Shown here: in pieces, positions 1 to 5,395 of the stretch
How the letters are laid out: the number at the start of each line of letters is the position of its first letter
How positions within the stretch are numbered: the stretch's first letter is position 1
NCBI GenBank assembly: GCA_030271595.1
Contig: JARXKO010000056.1
Span: 1 to 8,621, forward strand
DNA: 8,621 nt
Direction: 5' to 3'
From: Pseudomonadota bacterium
Lineage (GTDB): Bacteria > Pseudomonadota > Alphaproteobacteria > Sphingomonadales > Sphingomonadaceae
Notes under the pieces: model-generated
Database searches by the model: none
The model's input: only the letters and a program-made list of their open reading frames with translations
What the model was told of the DNA's origin: nothing
Position numbers and translations under genes: made by a program

Positions 1-1441
1 TGCGGCCGTTGATGATGATCATGTCCTTGGCGCGGCCGACGATGAAGATGTAGCCACCCGACAAATAGCCCATGTCGCCGGTGTCGAGCCAGCCATCGTC
101 GCTGAGGCAGGCGCGGGTCGATTCCTCGTCGCGGTAATAGCCGGCCATGACGCTTCCGCCGCGAACGTAGACCTTGCCGATGCCGCGATCGGGGAGGATC
201 TCGCCGCGGGCCCCGCGGATTTCGATCGCCATGCCGTGAACCGCCTTGCCGCAATTGACCACGGCGCGGTACCGGCGCGGGCGCTGATCGTCCTCGTTGA
301 CCCCGCCCGACAGCTCATTCTCCTCCACCAGCTCGAGCCTGATACCCTCGCCCGGCGGCATCAGCGACACCGCCAACGTGGCTTCGGCGAGGCCGTAGCT
401 GGGGCAGAAGGCCGAGGCCTTGAACCCGGCAGGGGCGAAGCAGTCGACGAATTCCTGCATGACGTCGGGGCGGATCATGTCGGCGCCATTGCCCGCGACC
501 CGCCAGCGCGACAGGTCGAAGCGTTCCTCGGCGCGGGTCTGGCTGCTCATCCGGCGCGCGCAAATGTCATAGCCGAAGGTCGGCGAATAACTGAGGGTCG
601 TGCCTGGGTTGCGGGTGACGAGGTCGAGCCAGGCCAGCGGGCGGCGGGCGAAATCCTCGGTCTTGAGATAATCGACCGACATCTGCATCGACACCGGCGA
701 GAGGAGGCAGCCGACCAGCCCCATGTCGTGATACCACGGCAGCCACGAGACGCAGCGGTCCTGTTCGGTCACTTCGAGGCCGAGGCCGTGAGCGCGGAGG
801 TTTTCGAGCAAGGCATGGTGGGTCACCGCGACGCCGTGAGGGAAGCGGGTCGAGCCACTCGAATATTGGAGGTAGGCGATATCGCCGGAGCTTGCGCGCG
901 GCAGCGCGACCGGCGCGGGCTCGATGTCGCTGAGGCTTTCCCACGCCCGCGACGCAACCCCGCGCTTGGCCGCGGCGCCGGTGCAAAAATGGGCAAGCTC
1001 GGCCGGGAACAGGAACAATTGCGGATCGCAGCTGCCGAGCTGGACGGCGAGCTGATCGACATAGGCTTCGCCCCCGCCGAAGCTGGTCGGCAGCGGCAGC
1101 GGTACCGGCCAGGCGCCGGCATAGACCGCGCCGAAGAAGCAGGTGGCGAACTCGGGGCCAGTCTCGGCGATCAGCGCGACGCGGTCGCCGGGTTTGATCC
1201 CAAGCCCGATCAGGCGCTGCGCCATGACCAGCGAATCGGTGCGCAGCTCGGCAAAGGGATAGGCGCGGGTCAGGGTCCCGCGGGCATCGTGGAAATTGAG
1301 TCCCCGCCGGCCCCTCGCTGCATAATCGAGGGCGTCGCCGAGCGTGGCGAAATCGGCCAGCCGGCGGACGAGGCCGTCAACCGTCGGAGTCGCCCCGGGG
1401 GGAGCGAGTTCATCATGGGCATGGGTCTCGCTCGTCAGCAC
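1..1441 (-). CDS. Fatty acyl-AMP ligase / AMP-binding protein (partial, C-terminus beyond left edge)
   Basis: This ANL-superfamily adenylating enzyme activates a fatty acid as acyl-AMP, probably for loading onto an acyl carrier protein. The 480 visible codons hold the N-terminal domain: P-loop YSSGSTRFPHGVAVTH from residue 193, WYHDM near 237-240, YGLAEAT near 349, the ATP-ribose Asp in DTGD at 456, and the GRAKD hinge at 469-473. The SYSPTFGYDIC and RWRVAGNGAD stretches resemble the fatty acyl-AMP ligase (FAAL) branch more than ordinary acyl-CoA synthetases. The C-terminal subdomain with the catalytic lysine, about 100 residues in this family, lies off the window. I chose the GTG start at 1441 because GAAGGA sits 7 nt upstream. 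An in-frame ATG at 1492 has no ribosome site and would add an Arg-rich stretch encoded by a hairpin. Relatives in sphingolipid-making alphaproteobacteria sit near serine palmitoyltransferase genes; such neighbours would lie to the left and are not visible. Confidence 0.93.
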   Translation of the reverse strand, partial: MLTSETHAHDELAPPGATPTVDGLVRRLADFATLGDALDYAARGRRGLNFHDARGTLTRAYPFAELRTDSLVMAQRLIGLGIKPGDRVALIAETGPEFATCFFGAVYAGAWPVPLPLPTSFGGGEAYVDQLAVQLGSCDPQLFLFPAELAHFCTGAAAKRGVASRAWESLSDIEPAPVALPRASSGDIAYLQYSSGSTRFPHGVAVTHHALLENLRAHGLGLEVTEQDRCVSWLPWYHDMGLVGCLLSPVSMQMSVDYLKTEDFARRPLAWLDLVTRNPGTTLSYSPTFGYDICARRMSSQTRAEERFDLSRWRVAGNGADMIRPDVMQEFVDCFAPAGFKASAFCPSYGLAEATLAVSLMPPGEGIRLELVEENELSGGVNEDDQRPRRYRAVVNCGKAVHGMAIEIRGARGEILPDRGIGKVYVRGGSVMAGYYRDEESTRACLSDDGWLDTGDMGYLSGGYIFIVGRAKDMIIINGR

Positions 1442-1448
1442 CCGGTCG

Positions 1449-1454
1449 TCCTTC
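1449..1454 (-). promoter_or_regulatory. Shine-Dalgarno site deciding the FAAL start
   Basis: On the minus strand GAAGGA stands 7 nt before the GTG at 1441. No comparable purine-rich site precedes the in-frame ATG at 1492, so this motif favours the shorter protein. Confidence 0.65.
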
Positions 1455-1470
1455 GCGTCTGTGCATTTTT

Positions 1471-1488
1471 GGCCGCGTCGGCGCGGCC
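1471..1488. repeat. Perfect 7-bp inverted repeat between divergent FAAL and recX
   Basis: GGCCGCG at 1471-1477 and CGCGGCC at 1482-1488 are perfect inverted arms around a 4-nt loop, in the 88-bp spacer between two divergent genes. A T-run lies at 1466-1470 on the plus strand, but it precedes the hairpin in that direction and reads as A's after the hairpin in the other. It therefore does not fit an intrinsic terminator on either strand. It could be an operator or a hairpin in the FAAL leader; nothing in the sequence decides between these. Confidence 0.6.
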
Positions 1489-1529
1489 GCATATCGGGTG
1501 GCCGAAAAACGTGGCACAAAAAGGGCGCA

Positions 1530-2096
1530 ATGACGCGCCAGTCCGCCCGCAAACCTCGTCCGCCGCTCGATCAGGCAAGGCTCGACGAGCTCGCGCTATA
1601 TTATGTCGGGCGCTTCGCCACGACCCGGGCCAAGCTGTCGGACTATCTCAGGCGCAAGCTGCGCGAGCGCGGCTGGGGCGGGCCGGGGGAGTCCGCCGAC
1701 GTCGAGGCGCTGGTCACCCGCTTCGCCCGATCGGGGCTGGTCGACGATGCCGCTTATGCTTTGGCCAAGGCGCAGTCGCTGGCCCGCCGCGGTTATGGCA
1801 AGCGGCGGCTGTCGGTGGCGCTGCGCAGCGCCGGGGTCGGCGAGGGCGACGGCGCTTCCGCCTACGACCATGCCGAACAGGAGCAGGTTGCGGCGGCGCT
1901 GCGCTTCGCCGAGCGGCGCCGGATCGGTCCCTTCGCCAGCGCCGTTCCGGCCGATCCGCGCGAGCGCTCGAAGCTGCGCGAAAGGGAGGTCGCGGCGATG
2001 GTCCGGGCCGGGCATCCGTTGCGGCTTTCGCTGGCGATCCTGAAGCTGGAGCCGGGCGCCGTCCCCGACCCCGAGGACCTGCGCCAGGACAGCTGA
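1530..2096 (+). CDS. recX: RecX family regulatory protein
   Basis: This 188-residue protein belongs to the RecX family, small all-helical proteins that bind RecA filaments and modulate recombination and the SOS response. The RecX pattern is visible in ALYYVGRFATTRAKLSDYL followed by a basic RRKLRERGW (first helical repeat), then a second repeat with VTRFARSGLVDDAAYALAKA and RRGYGKRRLSVALRSAGV, and a weaker third repeat near the C-terminus. The ATG at 1530 is preceded by AAGGG at 1521-1525. The reading frame is open further upstream to 1344, but that part is antisense to the FAAL gene and shows no RecX features. RecX often lies beside recA; here no recA is in view and the gene leads a plus-strand run of housekeeping genes. 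The family call is firm, but direct evidence of function is absent. Confidence 0.9.
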   Translation: MTRQSARKPRPPLDQARLDELALYYVGRFATTRAKLSDYLRRKLRERGWGGPGESADVEALVTRFARSGLVDDAAYALAKAQSLARRGYGKRRLSVALRSAGVGEGDGASAYDHAEQEQVAAALRFAERRRIGPFASAVPADPRERSKLREREVAAMVRAGHPLRLSLAILKLEPGAVPDPEDLRQDS

Positions 2097-2112
2097 CGTA
2101 CCGATGAGTAAA

Positions 2113-2140
2113 GTCGGTTTCCCGACATTGTTCAAAATGT
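2113..2140 (+). promoter_or_regulatory. AT-rich leader with two small inverted repeats upstream of the cold-shock gene
   Basis: The 57-bp gap between recX and the cold-shock gene is clearly more AT-rich than its surroundings. It holds a GTCGG/CCGAC hairpin (2113-2117 and 2122-2126) and an ACATT/AATGT inverted repeat with a 6-nt spacer (2125-2129 and 2136-2140). I see no convincing -35/-10 pair. It may carry an internal promoter or a cold-responsive leader, but that is only inferred from position and composition. Confidence 0.3.
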
Positions 2141-2153
2141 TAATGGCCGAGTC

Positions 2154-2771
2154 GTGGCGTACGTGCGTAACTCCGAATCCGGTGAAGGGGCCCAGTCGAC
2201 ATTGGTTGCCGATGCTCAATCTGCCCCGCCCGAGCTTGAGGCGATCACCGGCCGGGTGAAGTGGTTCGACGCGACTCGCGGATTCGGCTTTCTCGTTTCG
2301 GACGACGTCGAGGGCGATGTCCTGATCCATTTCAGCGTGCTCCGGCCGCACGACCGCCGCAGCGTCCCCGAGGGCGCGACCATCACCTGCGTTCCGGTCC
2401 AGCTCGACCGCGGGCTCCAGGCCAAGACCATCCTTTCGATCGATCTGACGACGGCCTTGCCGCAGGCCCCGCGCTCGTCCATCTCGTCGGCTGACCGAGC
2501 GGACCGCAAGGCCCTGGCCGATGCCGCCGGCGAGTTTGAACGGGTAGAGGTCAAATGGTTCAATCGCGTGCGTGGCTATGGCTTTCTGGTGCGGCCGGCG
2601 GATGCCGGCGGCGAGGATGTATTCGTCCACATGGAAACCGTCCGCGACGCCGAATTGAACGAGCTTCAGCCGGCCCAGCAGCTGGAGGCGCGGATCGCGC
2701 CCAGCGACAAGGGCATGACCGCGGTCGAACTTCGAGTGCCTGGCGATTCGGACGCAGGGTCGGCGGACTGA
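2154..2771 (+). CDS. Double cold-shock-domain protein
   Basis: This 205-residue protein has two cold-shock domains, which bind single-stranded RNA or DNA and act as RNA chaperones or regulators. Domain 1 spans about residues 31-97, with RNP1-like KWFDATRGFGFLV and RNP2-like VLIHF. Domain 2 spans about 131-195, with KWFNRVRGYGFLV and VFVHM. A Ser/Ala/Asp-rich linker of about 30 residues joins them. Two-domain cold-shock proteins of this size are common in alphaproteobacteria (Caulobacter CspC and CspD type), whereas E. coli CspA has a single domain of about 70 residues. The start is a GTG at 2154; upstream ATGs at 2137 and 2143 are out of frame and no strong Shine-Dalgarno is seen. The stop codon overlaps the probable start of the next gene. 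Both nucleic-acid-binding motifs look intact in each domain. It may be induced by stationary phase or stress rather than by cold. Confidence 0.93.
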   Translation: MAYVRNSESGEGAQSTLVADAQSAPPELEAITGRVKWFDATRGFGFLVSDDVEGDVLIHFSVLRPHDRRSVPEGATITCVPVQLDRGLQAKTILSIDLTTALPQAPRSSISSADRADRKALADAAGEFERVEVKWFNRVRGYGFLVRPADAGGEDVFVHMETVRDAELNELQPAQQLEARIAPSDKGMTAVELRVPGDSDAGSAD

Positions 2772-3232
2772 TCGGCGCCGCCGCGCTTGCCGCCTGCAGC
2801 CCGCCATCGCCCGCCGCAAGCCCGCCCGTCATTGCCAGTGCGCTCGACCAGGGCGGCCAGACCGGCCTTGCGCAAATGGCGCTGACCATCCGCTCCGCCA
2901 GCGGCGACCATCACTTCACGGTCGAGGTCGCGCAATCGGCCAAGGAGCAGGAGGAGGGCCTGATGTTCCGCCGCAGCCTCGCCCCCGACCGCGCCATGAT
3001 CTTTCCTTTTGACCCAGCCCAGCCAGTCTCCTTCTGGATGAAGGACACCTACATCCCGCTCGACCTGGTGTTCATCGGCGCCGACCGGCGGATCGGCCGG
3101 ATCGCGGAAAATTGCGCGCCCCTGTCGCTCGACCTCATCTATTCGGGCGAGCCGGTGGTGGCGGTGCTCGAAATCGCCGGTGGCCGCGCGGCCGAGCTTG
3201 GCCTCAAGCCCGGCGACCAGGTCGATTATTGA
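2768..3232 (+). CDS. DUF192 family lipoprotein (start uncertain)
   Basis: The DUF192 domain is clear: GLMFR at residues 64-68, the signature FWMKDT at 89-94, LDLVFI at 98-103, and a C-terminal VLEIAGGRAAELGLKPGD. DUF192 proteins are small beta-rich proteins of unknown function, often exported in proteobacteria. Just upstream in frame is a lipobox LAAC (Cys at 10) followed by a Ser/Pro linker, so coding almost certainly extends at least this far. No ATG, GTG or TTG lies near. A CTG at 2768 overlaps the cold-shock stop as CTGA, with AGGG about 8 nt upstream, and is my best guess. It would give an unusually short signal peptide without a basic N-terminus. The next in-frame ATG upstream is at 2555, deep inside the cold-shock gene. 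The first downstream ATG, at 2876, would keep the domain but lose the lipobox. Family confident, start not. Confidence 0.85.
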   Translation: MIGAAALAACSPPSPAASPPVIASALDQGGQTGLAQMALTIRSASGDHHFTVEVAQSAKEQEEGLMFRRSLAPDRAMIFPFDPAQPVSFWMKDTYIPLDLVFIGADRRIGRIAENCAPLSLDLIYSGEPVVAVLEIAGGRAAELGLKPGDQVDY

Positions 3233-3295
3233 GCGCGGCAGGGGGTGCGGCGCCGCTTGCGTCGGGTGGCGCTTCGCGGCAAAGGCCGGTCCGAC

Positions 3296-3679
3296 ATGGG
3301 ATGGTTCGCCAACGCATTTACCTGGTGGAACGGGGCCAGCTGGGGCACCGTGCTGTTTTCGCGCCGCAACGGCCGCGAAGCGGGCCGCGACCTCGCCGGC
3401 AATCTCTATTTCCAGCACAAGCAGAACCCCTCGCGGCGGTGGGTCATGTACCATGGCGCCAATGACGCCAGCCGGGTCCCGCCGGAGTGGCAGGCGTGGC
3501 TGCGCGGGACGATCGACGACGTGCCCGAAAAGGCGCTTCCGCCGGTGCGCCATTTCCAGCGGCCGCCGACGCCCAACATGACCGGCACGATCGCTGCCTT
3601 CCGGCCCGATGGTGCGCTTGGCAGCGGCAAGGCGCGGCCGGCGTCGACCGGCGATTACGAGCCCTGGATCCCCGAATAA
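3296..3679 (+). CDS. NDUFA12-family complex I accessory protein
   Basis: This 127-residue protein matches the NDUFA12/B17.2 family, an accessory subunit of NADH:ubiquinone oxidoreductase shared by mitochondria and alphaproteobacteria. Family features are the N-terminal FTWWNGASWGTVLFSRRNG, the core RRWVMYHGANDASRVPPEW followed by WLRG, and a C-terminal GDYEPWIPE. It is expected to sit on the cytoplasmic face of complex I, and no signal peptide or membrane segment is seen. I start it at the ATG at 3296, with AAAGG at 3281-3285, because relatives begin with a similar MGxxxxxFTWW. A GTG at 3245 would add 17 basic residues with no family counterpart. The main nuo operon is not in this window; separation from it is usual for this gene. 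Only 2 bp separate it from the DUF2155 gene, so the two are very probably co-transcribed. Confidence 0.92.
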   Translation: MGWFANAFTWWNGASWGTVLFSRRNGREAGRDLAGNLYFQHKQNPSRRWVMYHGANDASRVPPEWQAWLRGTIDDVPEKALPPVRHFQRPPTPNMTGTIAAFRPDGALGSGKARPASTGDYEPWIPE

Positions 3680-3681
3680 AC

Positions 3682-4281
3682 GTGCGCCGGACGATTCTCT
3701 TCCTGCTCTGCGGCGTCGCCGCGCTCGGCGCCTGCGGGCGCGGTCATAAGCAGGCCGAGGACAGTCGCGCTGCGGCCGCGGCGCCCAAAGGCAGCAATGT
3801 CGGGGTCACCCCAATGGCCGACCGGGTGGCGGTTCTGGGCGTGCTCAACAAGCGCAACGGGATCGTCAAGGAAGTGGCGCTTCGCCCCGGCCAGTCGGCG
3901 CGGTGGAAAGACCTGGTCGTCCATCTGCGCGCCTGCGAGACGACCGCGCCGTGGGAAGAAGAGAAGTTGACCGGAGCCTTCGTCCAGGTCGATGTCCAGC
4001 GCGCCAATGCCAAGGCCGAGCGGATATTCTCGGGCTGGCTGTACAAGGAATCGCCGTCGCTCAACGTCGTCGAAAACCCGGTTTACGACGTCTGGCCCAA
4101 AAGCTGCGCGATGACCTTTCCGGCGGGGCCGCCGGCGCCGGCCGCGCCGCAGGTTTCGAGCAACCGGTCGAGCGCCGCGAGATCGGCCGCGGGAGGCGCT
4201 TCGTCCGGCGCCCCGGGAGCCGCTGTCCCGGCCGCTCCAGCCTCACCGCCGCCAAGCGCCGCCGACAGCAACGCGACATAA
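3682..4281 (+). CDS. DUF2155 domain lipoprotein
   Basis: This 199-residue envelope protein of unknown function starts with a GTG 2 bp after the NDUFA12 stop. Residues 1-18 form a lipoprotein signal: MRRT, a hydrophobic stretch, and lipobox LGAC with Cys18. The DUF2155 domain covers about 49-146, from AVLGVLNKRNGIVKEV through HLRACETTAPWEEE and the IFSGWLYKESPSLN segment to the signature NPVYDVWPKSC at 132-142. Cys85 and Cys142 could form a disulfide in the periplasm (inferred). Residues about 147-199 are a low-complexity Ala/Pro/Ser tail. From residue 134 onward the gene is antisense to the 3' end of aat, including the end of the conserved NPVYDVW motif, so the overlap cannot be removed simply by trimming the tail. 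DUF2155 genes commonly lie near NDUFA12 in alphaproteobacteria, but no role in complex I can be claimed from this. Confidence 0.9.
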   Translation: MRRTILFLLCGVAALGACGRGHKQAEDSRAAAAAPKGSNVGVTPMADRVAVLGVLNKRNGIVKEVALRPGQSARWKDLVVHLRACETTAPWEEEKLTGAFVQVDVQRANAKAERIFSGWLYKESPSLNVVENPVYDVWPKSCAMTFPAGPPAPAAPQVSSNRSSAARSAAGGASSGAPGAAVPAAPASPPPSAADSNAT

Positions 4282-4823
4282 TCCTCGCGGCTGACGGTGA
4301 TCGCGCCGAGCGATTCGAGGTGGCTGGTCATGAACTGGCAATCGAGCAGCGCGAAATTGCCCGTCCTCAGCCGCGCGACCAGCCACGCCAAAGCGATCTT
4401 CGAGCTGTCGCGGGCGCTGCTGAACATGCTCTCGCCGAAAAAGGCGCGGCCGAGCTTGACCCCGTACAGCCCGCCGACGAGTTCGCCGCCCGCACCACCT
4501 GCGCCCCACACCTCGACCGAGTGAGCGAAGCCGGCGCCATGGAGCGCGTGCATCGCGGCCTCGATCTCGCCGTTGATCCAGGTCTCCTCGCGCTTCGCGC
4601 AGGCAGCAACGACATCGCCGAACGCTTGGTCGAGGGTCACGTCATATCGGCCCGAGCGAAGCGTCCGGCGCAGCGAGCGCGAGAGATGAAAGCGGTCGAG
4701 CGGGATGATCGCCCGCTGGCGCGGCTCGACCCAGAACAGGTCTTGAGCCGCGCGGCTGTCGGCCATGGGGAAGATGCCGCTGGCATAGCCTTGGAGGAGC
4801 AGGCGCGGGTCGAGCCGAGTCAT
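4083..4823 (-). CDS. aat: Leucyl/phenylalanyl-tRNA-protein transferase
   Basis: Aat transfers Leu or Phe from aminoacyl-tRNA to proteins with N-terminal Lys or Arg, marking them for ClpS/ClpAP degradation (N-degron pathway); it acts in the cytoplasm. The 246-residue product shows the family hallmarks: YASGIFPM at 13-20, FWVEPRQRAIIPLDRFHLS near 30-48, TWINGEIEAAMHALHGAGFA then HSVEVW near 81-106, LVGGLYGVKLGRAFFGESMF near 116-133, and DCQFMTSHLESLGAI near 161-175. E. coli Aat is 234 residues. Here the conserved core ends near 190 and is followed by an Ala/Gly-rich tail ending GKVIAQLLGQTS, encoded opposite the DUF2155 gene. The ATG at 4823 is 19 bp after the ArsC-like stop, so the two are probably one transcript. 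The frame stays open to 4988, but that part is out of frame with arsC and has no Aat features. Confidence 0.95.
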   Translation of the reverse strand: MTRLDPRLLLQGYASGIFPMADSRAAQDLFWVEPRQRAIIPLDRFHLSRSLRRTLRSGRYDVTLDQAFGDVVAACAKREETWINGEIEAAMHALHGAGFAHSVEVWGAGGAGGELVGGLYGVKLGRAFFGESMFSSARDSSKIALAWLVARLRTGNFALLDCQFMTSHLESLGAITVSREDYVALLSAALGGGEAGAAGTAAPGAPDEAPPAADLAALDRLLETCGAAGAGGPAGKVIAQLLGQTS

Positions 4824-4842
4824 TGCGCCCGAGCATAAGGCG

Positions 4843-5190
4843 TCAAAGGATTTCGCGCACCACTTCCTGCGGCCGGCACAGGCGGACGCCCCTGGCGGTC
4901 TCGACCAGCGGCCGGTTGATAAGGATCGGGTGCTGGACCATCGCGTCGAGCAAATCGGCGTCATCGATGCCGGGCTGGTTGAGCCCAAGCTCGTCGGCGA
5001 GCGGCTCCTTGGCGCGGAGCCCGTCGCGCGGGCTGATCCCGGCGCGCCGGTAAAGCCGCTCCAGCTCGGCCCGGCTGGGCGGCGACGTGAGATAATCGAC
5101 GACGGTCAAATCGGCGCCCGCCTGCTCGAGAATTTCGAGGGTCTTGCGCGAGGTCCCGCAGCGGGGATTGTGCAAAATGGTCGCTTTCAT
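4843..5190 (-). CDS. arsC: ArsC-family (glutaredoxin-dependent arsenate reductase-like) protein
   Basis: This 115-residue thioredoxin-fold protein resembles plasmid R773 and E. coli ArsC, which reduces arsenate to arsenite using glutathione and glutaredoxin. Visible are the catalytic HNPRCGTSR with Cys11, the arginine matching ArsC Arg60 at Arg59, HPILINRP with Arg93, and RLCRP with Arg106; these four are the classic active-site residues. It is shorter than E. coli ArsC (141 residues), losing only the C-terminal tail. Start ATG 5190 has AAGGAAGG about 10 nt upstream. There is no arsR, arsB or ACR3 gene nearby and the gene is paired with aat, so it may be a housekeeping copy rather than part of an arsenic island. 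Members of the wider ArsC/Spx/YffB family are hard to tell apart by eye, but the intact arginine triad favours a true reductase. Confidence 0.88.
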   Translation of the reverse strand: MKATILHNPRCGTSRKTLEILEQAGADLTVVDYLTSPPSRAELERLYRRAGISPRDGLRAKEPLADELGLNQPGIDDADLLDAMVQHPILINRPLVETARGVRLCRPQEVVREIL

Positions 5191-5216
5191 GTCCGGCTCG
5201 CCTTCCTTCGTCCCTC

Positions 5217-5244
5217 TTTAAAGCCGGACTGCCGTTACCCGCAA
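5217..5244 (-). promoter_or_regulatory. Weak candidate promoter for the arsC-aat transcript
   Basis: On the minus strand TTGCGG (5239-5244) and TTTAAA (5217-5222) are separated by 16 bp, upstream of the ArsC start. The match to the sigma-70 consensus is partial: 3 of 6 at -35 and 4 of 6 at -10. This is a guess from position and partial match only. Confidence 0.25.
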
Positions 5245-5367
5245 CGCCGGCGCGCGCGATTAACGGACGGACTCGTGGCGCAGGCGGAACGATGGTCGGC
5301 GAGCGGGGTTACAAAGGGTGACATGCACCGGCTCCGGGGCAACCCGAAGGCGTAGGCATGCTCCACA

Positions 5368-5376
5368 TGTTATAAT
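5368..5376 (+). promoter_or_regulatory. Extended -10 promoter for the glycine-zipper lipoprotein
   Basis: TGTTATAAT is a perfect extended -10 element (TG, one base, then TATAAT at 5371-5376), conspicuous in such GC-rich DNA. No good -35 hexamer lies 16-18 bp upstream, which is typical of extended -10 promoters. The predicted transcription start near 5382-5384 falls on the GGGAG ribosome site, giving a leader of only about 12-14 nt before the ATG at 5396. The rest of the 205-bp spacer (5191-5395) holds a CCGTTA/TAACGG inverted repeat (5232-5237, 5261-5266) and two 9- to 10-codon reading frames, but no recognisable gene. Confidence 0.55.
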
Positions 5377-5395
5377 CAAACGGGAGAATTGAGCG

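Noticed and set aside
1466..1488. T-run plus GC hairpin as an intrinsic terminator
   Set aside because: The T-run precedes the hairpin on the plus strand and becomes A's after it on the minus strand, so the order is wrong in both directions.
236..2107. A 623-codon open frame on the plus strand
   Set aside because: It is antisense to the FAAL gene and then out of frame with recX. The product is Arg/Gly/Ala-rich with no family motif, while the FAAL and RecX frames carry clear conserved motifs. Long spurious frames are common in GC-rich DNA.
2130..2142. Possible alphaproteobacterial LexA box near recX (GTTC followed by GTTA)
   Set aside because: The spacing is 5 nt rather than 7 and the second half-site is imperfect. 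It also lies after recX, not before it.
1596..2819. A 407-codon open frame on the minus strand
   Set aside because: It covers the complement of recX and the cold-shock gene, both well supported. The composition is shadow-like and no motif is recognisable.
3903..4838. A 311-codon plus-strand frame across DUF2155 and aat
   Set aside because: It is out of frame with DUF2155 and antisense to the conserved Aat core. It shows no recognisable motif.
5232..5266. CCGTTA/TAACGG inverted repeat as an operator for arsC
   Set aside because: The arms are only 6 bp with a 23-bp spacer and no flanking symmetry. I mention it in the promoter entry but it is too weak to list as a site.
5292..5355. Two adjacent tiny reading frames (9 and 10 residues, joined as TGACATG) upstream of the glycine-zipper promoter
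   Set aside because: Both lie upstream of the predicted extended -10, have no regulatory amino-acid run, and are as likely as not by chance at this length.
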